NCBI GenBank assembly: GCA_023397655.1
Contig: JAEWTW010000026.1
Coordinates: forward strand, 124,001-188,000
Direction of reading: 5' to 3'
Length of the DNA stretch: 64,000 nt
Source: Bacillota bacterium
GTDB taxonomy: Bacteria; Bacillota; Clostridia; Christensenellales; SZUA-584
The notes under the pieces: model-generated
What the model was told of the DNA's origin: nothing
Seen by the model: only the letters and a program-made list of their open reading frames with translations
The model's database searches: none
In this document: positions 34,822 to 41,933 of the stretch, in pieces
Layout of the letters: each line of letters starts with the position of its first letter
How positions within the stretch are numbered: position 1 is the first letter of the stretch
Made by a program: the position numbers and the translations under genes

Positions 34822-34839
34822 TTGTTAATATTTTAACAA
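34822..34839. promoter_or_regulatory. Rex-type operator, distal copy
   Basis: TTGTTAA-TATT-TTAACAA has the same arms as the copy at 34799-34816, with starts 23 bp apart. Paired sites suggest cooperative binding of Rex dimers. Confidence 0.7.
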
Positions 34840-34966
34840 AGTATGCTTAGGAAGACCAATATCAATAATCATATACCTTATGATGCAATCCTATATGTCA
34901 CCGTTTATACTCATATTACATTTTATTCTATTTCAAGTGTGCGATACATTCCGCCTGTCCTCGCCT

Positions 34967-36328
34967 TTATGCCCAGATTTCCGCGTCGGCGGGAATCTTC
35001 GCATCCTTATTATACAGCCCGATCTGGGACACGTTGATCAGATGCGTATAGTTCAGGTTCTCGGATATGCTGTTGTTGCCCCAGGAACCGCAGCCCAGCG
35101 TGGTGGTGGGCGCAAAGCCGTTGGTGAGGCTGCCGCCCGCCGACGTGGAGGACGGCTGGTTCACTACGATTCGGCTCACCGGCATATATTCTCCCACTCG
35201 GCGGATATGTTCCATGTCCTCGGAATGGATGGCGCAGGTATGACCCTTGCCCTCATAGCACAGGTTTGTGTACGCGATCTCCATCGCTTCCTCAAACGTA
35301 TCGTACGGCACTACAATCATAAACGGACACATCTTCTCCTTGGAGAGCACATCCGCCCGGCCCACGCCACGCGATTTCAGCAGCACCATCTTCGTACCTT
35401 CGGGCACGCTCACGCCCGCCATCTGCGCCACCTTCTGCACGCTCTGACCCACGACATATTTGCTGATGCCGCCGCCTTCGGGGAATATGACGTCCGCAAA
35501 TTTCTGAACATCGTCGGCGTTGTCGACATAGTAAGCGCCGTTCTTTACAAACGCTGCGATCACCTCGTCGTACTTATCCCGGGGGATGATGGCGCTCTGC
35601 TCGCCGGAGCAGATGATGCCGTTATCAAAAATACGGCCAGCGATGATCTTCTTGGCCGCTTCTTCGAAATCGATGCCGCGGTCCAGTATCACCTGCACGT
35701 TGCCGGGGCCCACGCCCAGCGCCGGTTTGCCGCTGGCATACGCCGCCTTCACCATCGCACCGCCGCCTGTCGCGACCACCACGTCCGCGCTCCGCATCAC
35801 TTCCTGTGTACCCTCCAGTGTGGGTTCCTCCACCGTCTGAATCAGGTTCACCGGCAGCCCCAGCGCGGCCAACTCCGTGCGGAACAGATCCACAACGTAG
35901 GCGTTGAGCTTCTTGGTGCGCGGATGGGGCGCAATCACGATGGCATTCTTGCCCTTGAGCGCGAACATCGCATTGCACATGGGCGTCACCACCGGATTGG
36001 TCACCGGCGTCACCGCGCCGACCACGCCCTTGGGCTTGGCCACTTTGATGATGCCCGTCGCTTTATCCTCTTCTATAATACCGTAGGATTTTTTACCCTT
36101 CAGGCTGTTCCATATGTTCTTGGACTTGCCCTTGCACTTGGCGACCTTGTCCTCGTATACGCCCATGCCCGACTCGTCAACCGCCATCCTCGCCAGTTCC
36201 TCAGCCCGGTCGTACACCACCTTGCCAATCGCGCGAACAGCCGCGTCCACCTGCGCCTGACTGGCGCTCCTCTCGAATTCCGCCTGTGCGATACGGGCTT
36301 TTTCAAACAACTCTGCAATGGTCGCCAT
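34967..36328 (-). CDS. sucD: CoA-acylating succinate semialdehyde dehydrogenase
   Basis: The start at 36328 follows GGAGGATGACATC and gives 453 residues; an upstream in-frame extension covers the divergent promoter and is not expected to be coding. The family is the CoA-dependent aldehyde dehydrogenases (AdhE-N/SucD/EutE): VTPVTNPVVTPMCN, GGGAMVKAAYASGKPALGVG and catalytic Cys240 in IICSGEQSA. It reduces succinyl-CoA to succinate semialdehyde with NAD(P)H. Placement between cat1 and the abf/4hbD genes supports this over acetaldehyde or butyraldehyde dehydrogenase. Confidence 0.9.
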   Translation of the reverse strand: MATIAELFEKARIAQAEFERSASQAQVDAAVRAIGKVVYDRAEELARMAVDESGMGVYEDKVAKCKGKSKNIWNSLKGKKSYGIIEEDKATGIIKVAKPKGVVGAVTPVTNPVVTPMCNAMFALKGKNAIVIAPHPRTKKLNAYVVDLFRTELAALGLPVNLIQTVEEPTLEGTQEVMRSADVVVATGGGAMVKAAYASGKPALGVGPGNVQVILDRGIDFEEAAKKIIAGRIFDNGIICSGEQSAIIPRDKYDEVIAAFVKNGAYYVDNADDVQKFADVIFPEGGGISKYVVGQSVQKVAQMAGVSVPEGTKMVLLKSRGVGRADVLSKEKMCPFMIVVPYDTFEEAMEIAYTNLCYEGKGHTCAIHSEDMEHIRRVGEYMPVSRIVVNQPSSTSAGGSLTNGFAPTTTLGCGSWGNNSISENLNYTHLINVSQIGLYNKDAKIPADAEIWA

Positions 36329-36373
36329 GATGTCATCCTCCTTGATTCTCAAACGACGTGATATTTCTTCTTT

Positions 36374-36403
36374 ATCATAGTGACATACACGCTTGAGTTT
36401 CAA
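36374..36403 (-). promoter_or_regulatory. Probable sucD promoter
   Basis: On the minus strand TTGAAA (36403-36398) and TATGAT (36379-36374) are spaced by 18 bp, 46 bp before the sucD ATG. The -35 overlaps the inverted repeat AGTTTCA-N6-TGAAACT (36396-36415). Confidence 0.5.
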
Positions 36404-36458
36404 TTTTATGAAACTAAAGAAAGCGTGTCCTGTCACCAATACCGGTTTCTTTAGTTTC
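36396..36458. promoter_or_regulatory. Overlapping inverted repeats in the sucD/cat1 divergent region
   Basis: AGTTTCA (36396-36402) pairs with TGAAACT (36409-36415). GAAACTAAAGAAA (36410-36422) also pairs perfectly over 13 bp with TTTCTTTAGTTTC (36446-36458), with a 23-base spacer. The middle arm is shared by both. The set sits between the two divergent promoters and looks like a regulator-binding array acting on both. Confidence 0.6.
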
Positions 36459-36481
36459 GAAAGCATTACGTAACACCATTT

Positions 36482-36509
36482 TTGACGCTAGGATGTTATT
36501 GTGCATAAT
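36482..36509 (+). promoter_or_regulatory. Promoter of the cat1-frdA operon
   Basis: TTGACG (36482-36487) and CATAAT (36504-36509) are separated by 16 bp. The -10 lies inside the Rex-type palindrome at 36499-36516, so Rex binding would block it. Confidence 0.6.
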
Positions 36510-36516
36510 TTCACAA
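36499..36516. promoter_or_regulatory. Rex operator over the cat1 promoter -10
   Basis: TTGTGCATAATTTCACAA differs from the Gram-positive Rex consensus TTGTGAA-N4-TTCACAA at one of 14 fixed positions. It is 20 bp before the cat1 ATG. Rex releases DNA when NADH is high, so the fumarate/succinate route would be induced under reducing conditions. Confidence 0.75.
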
Positions 36517-36535
36517 GGCAGGGACTGGGAGGACG

Positions 36536-38011
36536 ATGACAGGAATGCTGAGCAGCTTAATAAAATGTGAAAAGTATCTTTCCAAGATCATGACGGCGGA
36601 CGCAGCCGCACAGCTCGTCAAGGATGGCATGACCATCGGCATGAGCGGATTCACCCCCGCCGGACACGCAAAGGCCGTTCCGCTGGCCATCGCGAAAAGA
36701 GCGGAACAGGGCGATACGTTAAGCTTAACGGTGATGACAGGCGCGTCCGTGGGCGATGAGATCGACGGCGCCATGTGCCGCGCGGGCTTCATAGCAAAGC
36801 GCCTGCCTTACCAGACGCATACGGACATGCGCAACGCCATCAACGCAGGTCAGGTCGATTTTATCGACATCCATTTAAGCCAGCTGCCCAACTGGGTGAA
36901 AAGCGGATACATGGGTCCGCTTGACATGGCGATCGTGGAGATATCCGGCATCGACGCCGAAGGTCATCTGATACCGTCCACCTCCATCGGCGCAGCAAAT
37001 ACGTACATCGATTGTGCCAAGCAGGTGATACTGGAGGTCAACACCACGCAGTCACCCGCGCTGGCAGGCCTCCACGATATCTACACCGTGGAGCGCGTAC
37101 CGCACAGCCAGCCCATCCCCATCGTGCACGCCAACGACCGCATCGGCACACCGTATTACCCGTGCGATTTTGACAAGATCGCTGCAATCGTAATCAGCGA
37201 CATACCGGACCATGGGCGTGACGTGGTGCCCACCGACGATATCTCGCAGCGCATTGCCGACAATATTGTGACGTTTTTGAAAAACGAAACAGCTGCCGGC
37301 CGTCTGCCCAACCCTCTTCCGCCGCTGCAGTCCGGCGTGGGCAGCGTGGCCAATGCGGTGCTGTCCGGCCTGAAGAAATCCGAGTTCGCCGACCTTACCG
37401 TTTACTCCGAGGTGCTGCAGGACGCGGTGTTCGAGCTGATCGACGCAGGCAAGATCGCGTTCGCTTCGGGCACTTCGCTGACCATCTCGCCCGCTCTGCA
37501 GGAGCGCTTCTATCAGAACTTTGAATCCTATCGCGACAAGATCATGCTGCGTCCGCAGGAGATCAGCAACCATCCGGAGGTTATCCGACGGCTGGGCATC
37601 ATCGCGATGAATACCGCTATTGAGGCGGACATCTACGGCAACACCAACTCGTCGCACATCAGCGGCACGCGGTTGATGAATGGCATCGGCGGCTCGGGCG
37701 ACTTCGCGCAGAACGCCGGGCTCTCGATCTTCATGACGCCGTCCACCGCCAAAAACGGGGCGCTCTCATGCATCGTGCCTTTTGTGACGCATGTGGACCA
37801 TACGGAGCACGACATCCATGCGCTGGTGACGGAATACGGCGCGGCAGACCTGCGCATGCTGGCCCCGCGCGAACGGGCGCTTAGAATCATCAACACGTGC
37901 GCGCACCCGGATTTTCGGCCTATGCTGCTGGATTATCTGGACCGCGCCACAGCCTGCAATGGCAAGTGCCAGCAGACACCTCACATACTCAATGAAGTTT
38001 TTCACAAATAA
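36536..38011 (+). CDS. cat1: Succinyl-CoA:acetate-type CoA-transferase
   Basis: A 491-residue acetyl-CoA hydrolase/transferase-family enzyme. The likely catalytic Glu is at 292 in YSEVLQDAV, aligned with the Glu of bacterial succinyl-CoA:acetate transferases. ADIYGNTNSSHI, GIGGSGDFAQNA and VTEYGAADLR are family motifs. It activates succinate to succinyl-CoA using acetyl- or butyryl-CoA, joining the fumarate reductase branch to SucD. It is the first gene of the plus-strand operon, under a Rex-type operator. An ATG three codons downstream (36545) has better ribosome-site spacing and may be the true start. Confidence 0.92.
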   Translation: MTGMLSSLIKCEKYLSKIMTADAAAQLVKDGMTIGMSGFTPAGHAKAVPLAIAKRAEQGDTLSLTVMTGASVGDEIDGAMCRAGFIAKRLPYQTHTDMRNAINAGQVDFIDIHLSQLPNWVKSGYMGPLDMAIVEISGIDAEGHLIPSTSIGAANTYIDCAKQVILEVNTTQSPALAGLHDIYTVERVPHSQPIPIVHANDRIGTPYYPCDFDKIAAIVISDIPDHGRDVVPTDDISQRIADNIVTFLKNETAAGRLPNPLPPLQSGVGSVANAVLSGLKKSEFADLTVYSEVLQDAVFELIDAGKIAFASGTSLTISPALQERFYQNFESYRDKIMLRPQEISNHPEVIRRLGIIAMNTAIEADIYGNTNSSHISGTRLMNGIGGSGDFAQNAGLSIFMTPSTAKNGALSCIVPFVTHVDHTEHDIHALVTEYGAADLRMLAPRERALRIINTCAHPDFRPMLLDYLDRATACNGKCQQTPHILNEVFHK

Positions 38012-38025
38012 GGAGAGGTAAACAA

Positions 38026-38976
38026 ATGAGCAAGATCACAATTATCGGCGCGGGTGACGTCGGCGCCACGATAGCGTACACACTGGTGGTCAACGGAACT
38101 GCTTCCGAAATCGTACTGGTGGATATCAAGAAGGAAAAGGCGATGGGCGAAGCGATGGACATCAGCCAGGGCACGCCGTTCTGCCCCCCCACCTCCATTC
38201 GTGTGGGCGACTACGAGGACGCGGCGGGCAGCGACATCGTCATCATCACCTGCGGCGTGGCGCGGCAGCCGGGCCAGACCCGTCTGGACCTCACACACAC
38301 CAACGTGGGTATCATCAAGGAAATTACGCCCCAAATCATCCGGTACGCACCGGATGCCATCTACATCATGATCGCAAACCCTGTGGATATACTGACTTAC
38401 GTATTCACCAAGATCTCCGGCCTGCCCGAGAAGCAGATCATCGGTTCCGGCACCATTCTGGACACCTCCCGTCTGCGTTCGCGTCTGGCGGAGTACTTGG
38501 GTGTCAGCCAGAAGAATATCCACGCCTACGTATTCGGCGAGCATGGTGAGACCTCTTTTGTGCCATGGTCCCTCGCGACGGTGGGCAGCATACAGATGGA
38601 CGACTACCTCAAAACTGTCGCTGGCAACACAAAACTCGGCAACCTACCGCCCTTCGACAAGGCTGAGATCGAAACATATATGCGCACATCCGGAAGCAAA
38701 GTGATCGCTGCCAAGGGCGCGACTTTCAATGCCATCTCCATCGCGACATGCCACATTGTCCGCTCCATCTACGGCAACCAGAATGCGATGCTGTCCGTGT
38801 CCTCAATGATGCACGGCGAATACGGCATCGAGGATGTGTGTTTGAGCACGCTGTCCATCGTAGACCGAAGCGGCCTCAAGGCGCGTATCACGCCGCCGAT
38901 GACTGAAGATGAAATTACGCTGCTGCATCGCAGTGCGGACAGCCTGAAAGACGTCATCCACCAGCTCAGCATCTAG
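38026..38976 (+). CDS. Lactate/malate dehydrogenase family protein, probably malate dehydrogenase
   Basis: A 316-residue NAD-dependent 2-hydroxyacid dehydrogenase: GAGDVGATIAY, LVDIKKEKAMGEAMD, ANPVDILTY and catalytic His in VFGEHGETS. The substrate loop reads GVARQPGQTRLDL. Arg80 falls where lactate dehydrogenases have Gln102 and malate dehydrogenases have Arg, whereas the LDL after the second Arg is LDH-like. Context (14 bp after cat1, 22 bp before fumC) strongly favours oxaloacetate to malate. Lactate dehydrogenase is the alternative. Confidence 0.85.
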   Translation: MSKITIIGAGDVGATIAYTLVVNGTASEIVLVDIKKEKAMGEAMDISQGTPFCPPTSIRVGDYEDAAGSDIVIITCGVARQPGQTRLDLTHTNVGIIKEITPQIIRYAPDAIYIMIANPVDILTYVFTKISGLPEKQIIGSGTILDTSRLRSRLAEYLGVSQKNIHAYVFGEHGETSFVPWSLATVGSIQMDDYLKTVAGNTKLGNLPPFDKAEIETYMRTSGSKVIAAKGATFNAISIATCHIVRSIYGNQNAMLSVSSMMHGEYGIEDVCLSTLSIVDRSGLKARITPPMTEDEITLLHRSADSLKDVIHQLSI

Positions 38977-38998
38977 GCGATTATAAGGAGGAAGCATT

Positions 38999-40363
38999 AT
39001 GGAATACCGTATTGAACGCGACTCCATGGGAGAAATGCAGGTTCCAGCGGACCGTTACTGGGCCGCACAAACGCAGCGGAGCCTTGAGAACTTCAAAATT
39101 GGCGGAGAGATCATGCCCCGTGAGATCACGCATGCCTTCGGTCTGCTGAAAAAAGCGGCGGCTATCGCCAACTTCAACCTCGGCAAGCTGGATGAAAGAA
39201 AGCGCGACATCATCGCGCAGGCCTGCGACGAGGTGACCAGCGGACAGCTGTATGATCACTTTCCGCTCGTGGTATGGCAAACAGGCAGCGGCACGCAGTC
39301 CAACATGAACGCGAACGAAGTGGTTGCGGGCCGCGGCAACGAGATCGCGGGCGAGAAGCTGCTGCATCCCAACGACCATGTCAACATGTCGCAGAGCTCC
39401 AACGACACCTTCCCCACAGCCATGCACATCGCGGCGGTGCTGGGCATCGAGGATCACCTCCTGCCCGTTCTGGCCGAGTTCAAGGCGACACTGGCAAGGC
39501 TGGAAGCGGAGAACAGCGATATCGTCAAAAGCGGCCGCACACATCTGCAGGACGCGACGCCCATCAAGTTTTCGCAGGAGATCAGCGGCTGGCGCAATAT
39601 GATCGAAAAGGCCGAAGAGATACTCAATATCTCTCTGCCCGGCCTGTATGAGCTGGCTCTGGGCGGCACCGCGGTGGGTACCGGTCTCAACGCACCCAAA
39701 ACGTTTGGCGAAGAGGTCGCCAAAGTGCTGAGCGAGCTGACGGGCAAGCCTTTTGTGACAGCGGACAACAAGTTCCATGCGCTCACCTCCAAAGATGAGC
39801 TGGTGTTCGCGCACGGCGCGCTCAAGGCGCTCGCGGCCAACATGATGAAGATCGCCAACGACGTGCGGTGGCTGGCCAGCGGCCCGCGCTGCGGCCTCGG
39901 CGAGATCACGATACCCGAAAACGAACCGGGCAGCTCCATCATGCCGGGCAAGGTGAACCCCACGCAGTGTGAATCCGTCACCATGGTGGCGGTGCAGGTG
40001 ATGGCCAACGATGTAGCTGTCGGCATTGCCGCTTCGCAGGGCAACTTCGAACTCAACGTGTTCATGCCCGTATGCATCTACAACTTCCTGCAGTCTGTAC
40101 GGCTGCTGGCGGACGGCATCAAGTCGTTCAACGACAACTGCATGGTGGGCATGACAGCCAACCGCGATAAGATGCGCCACAACCTGCACAATTCGCTGAT
40201 GCTGGTGACCGCGCTCAACCCGTACATCGGCTACGACAACGCGGCCAAGACGGTAAAGAAGGCGTTTAAGGAAGATATTTCGCTCAAAGAAGCGTGCGTG
40301 GCGCTCGGCTTCCTCACGCCGGAGAAGTTCGACGAAGTGTTCCATCCGGAACAAATGGTTTAA
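38999..40363 (+). CDS. fumC: Class II fumarate hydratase
   Basis: A 454-residue oxygen-stable fumarase. TGSGTQSNMNANEV, SSNDTFPTAMH, GRTHLQDATPI, GTAVGTGLN and the signature GSSIMPGKVNP (near residue 317) are all present. It interconverts malate and fumarate. It precedes hdrB by 12 bp, so fumarate production is genetically tied to the Hdr-Flx-Frd genes. Aspartase shares the superfamily, but length and motifs fit FumC. Confidence 0.95.
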   Translation: MEYRIERDSMGEMQVPADRYWAAQTQRSLENFKIGGEIMPREITHAFGLLKKAAAIANFNLGKLDERKRDIIAQACDEVTSGQLYDHFPLVVWQTGSGTQSNMNANEVVAGRGNEIAGEKLLHPNDHVNMSQSSNDTFPTAMHIAAVLGIEDHLLPVLAEFKATLARLEAENSDIVKSGRTHLQDATPIKFSQEISGWRNMIEKAEEILNISLPGLYELALGGTAVGTGLNAPKTFGEEVAKVLSELTGKPFVTADNKFHALTSKDELVFAHGALKALAANMMKIANDVRWLASGPRCGLGEITIPENEPGSSIMPGKVNPTQCESVTMVAVQVMANDVAVGIAASQGNFELNVFMPVCIYNFLQSVRLLADGIKSFNDNCMVGMTANRDKMRHNLHNSLMLVTALNPYIGYDNAAKTVKKAFKEDISLKEACVALGFLTPEKFDEVFHPEQMV

Positions 40364-40375
40364 TGACAGAAACGG

Positions 40376-41194
40376 ATGAGTGCGATGACTTATTCTTATT
40401 ATCCGGGGTGTACCCTGAAGACAAAAGCAAAAGAGCTGGACATATACGCCCGTGAGGCAGCGCAGGCGCTGGGCGTCACGCTGGAGGAGGTGCCGGACTG
40501 GCAGTGCTGCGGCGCGGTGTATCCGCAGGCGCAGGACGAGATCGCTACACGGCTGTCCTCCGTCCGCGCGCTAGATTCCGCCCGGCAGCAGAGCCGTCCG
40601 CTGGTCACCGTATGCTCCGCGTGCCACCACGTTATCAAACGGGTGAACAATGACATGCGGACAAACGCGGAAATTCAGAGCAAGGCCAACCGCTATCTGG
40701 AGCTGGAGACACCTTACGCGGGTGAAACGAAGGTCGTCCACTATCTGGAGATGCTGCGCGACGATGTCACCTTTCTCGAGATTGCCAGAAAGGCGACAAA
40801 TCCGCTCAAGGGCATGCGGCTCGCCGCCTACTACGGCTGCCTGCTGCTGCGCCCCAGCGATGTGATGCAGTTTGATAATCCGGAGAACCCCTCCATCATG
40901 GAAGACCTCATCGTGGCGATGGGCGCGACGGCGATGGTAACACCGTACCGCAACGAGTGCTGCGGGGCATATGTGGCGCTGCACAACAAGAAGCTGTCGG
41001 AACGCAAGTGCGACATGATACAGGCTGCGGCCATCGAGGCGGGCGCGGATGCCATCGTCACAGCATGCCCCTTGTGCATGTATAACCTGAACGCAGCCAG
41101 CGCGCGCCATAAGCTGCCGGTGTATTACTTCACCGAGCTGCTGGCGCAGGCGCTGGGCGTCAAAGAGCAGGAGGCACAGGATGCAGCCGTATAG
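40376..41194 (+). CDS. hdrB: Heterodisulfide reductase subunit B-like protein
   Basis: A 272-residue protein with two complete CCG domains: YYPGC...WQCCG...CSACHH in the first half, and YYGC...ECCGAY...CPLCMYN in the second. In methanogen HdrB these bind noncubane [4Fe-4S] clusters that reduce a disulfide. Bacteria lack the CoM-S-S-CoB substrate, so the acceptor here is probably another disulfide or a partner protein. Immediate linkage to fumC upstream and frdBA downstream suggests the electrons reach fumarate, as in thiol:fumarate reductase, where FrdB and an HdrB-like part are fused. Confidence 0.92.
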   Translation: MSAMTYSYYPGCTLKTKAKELDIYAREAAQALGVTLEEVPDWQCCGAVYPQAQDEIATRLSSVRALDSARQQSRPLVTVCSACHHVIKRVNNDMRTNAEIQSKANRYLELETPYAGETKVVHYLEMLRDDVTFLEIARKATNPLKGMRLAAYYGCLLLRPSDVMQFDNPENPSIMEDLIVAMGATAMVTPYRNECCGAYVALHNKKLSERKCDMIQAAAIEAGADAIVTACPLCMYNLNAASARHKLPVYYFTELLAQALGVKEQEAQDAAV

Positions 41195-41570
41195 CGATAC
41201 CATCAGCATCATCAAGGACATGAGCGGCGTGAATACGCGCCGATGCATGATGTGCGGCAAGTGTTCCGGCTCCTGCCCCGCGTACGACGATATGGACATC
41301 CGCCCACACCAGTTTGTGGCGCTGGTGGACCGGGGAGACATCGAAACGCTGATGAACTCCAAGGGGATTTGGAACTGCCTGTCCTGCTTCGCCTGTGTGG
41401 AACGGTGTCCCCGCAGCGTGGAACCAGCCAAGCTCATCGAGGCGGTACGCGTGTGCATGGTGCGGCGGCAGGACGGCAATTTGCTCAAAGCGCAGGACAT
41501 CCCGGCGCTGCTGGACAGTGAGATGCCGCAGCAGGCGCTGGTCAGCGCGTTCCGCAAGTACAGCAGATAG
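41181..41570 (+). CDS. hdrC: Heterodisulfide reductase subunit C-like protein
   Basis: A 129-residue two-cluster ferredoxin-like protein. RCMMCGKCSGSCP (near residue 23) and WNCLSCFACVERCP (near residue 65) bind two [4Fe-4S] clusters. HdrC carries electrons from HdrA to HdrB. The ATG overlaps hdrB by 14 bases with AGGAGG before it. A repeat element of about 150 bp separates it from hdrA. Confidence 0.9.
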   Translation: MQPYSDTISIIKDMSGVNTRRCMMCGKCSGSCPAYDDMDIRPHQFVALVDRGDIETLMNSKGIWNCLSCFACVERCPRSVEPAKLIEAVRVCMVRRQDGNLLKAQDIPALLDSEMPQQALVSAFRKYSR

Positions 41571-41933
41571 TAATATTCCGAAATTAAAATCATTGCATGA
41601 TTTTAATATGGCAGCACGCTTGCCGCAGCTTGATGACAAACCCATTTCCAGGGGCGCTGCCCCCGTCCCCCCGCCACTTTTCTTGAAGAAAAGTGGAAAA
41701 AGACATATGAAAATGCCATGAACATGGCATTTTCAGTGGGATTCTCAAGGGACAAGTCCCTTGAGCGGTGGTGTGGAGGCAGAGCCTCCGCAGCCTGACC
41801 TTTGTCAGCAACCTGATGGCAAGCTTTGAACAACATTTGCGCGTGGACATTACCCGCTGCTGCCGTCGGCGGCAGATAAAAAAACCAACATGTTTATCGC
41901 AAATGAGTTTAATACGAAAGGGCAACTACAGCG
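41571..41933. other. 363-bp gap within the hdr operon containing repeat R3
   Basis: Apart from the multi-hairpin repeat (41651-41791) the gap has no ORF with coding signs and no clear U-tailed terminator. Sequence to the right (41800-41933) shows no recognisable promoter; the hdrA ribosome site (AAAGGG) is at its end. Confidence 0.55.
41651..41791 (+). repeat. Multi-hairpin repeat, copy R3
   Basis: Modules in order: GGGGC/GCCCC (41651-41663), CCACTTTTCTT/AAGAAAAGTGG (41674-41696), TGAAAATGCCATG/CATGGCATTTTCA (41708-41735), CTCAAGGGAC/GTCCCTTGAG (41744-41765) and GTGGAGGC/GCCTCCGC (41773-41791). Compared with R1 and R4, several stems differ in sequence while pairing is kept (for example CTTAAGGGG/CCCCTTAAG versus CTCAAGGGA/TCCCTTGAG), showing selection or gene-conversion for structure. 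Confidence 0.85.
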
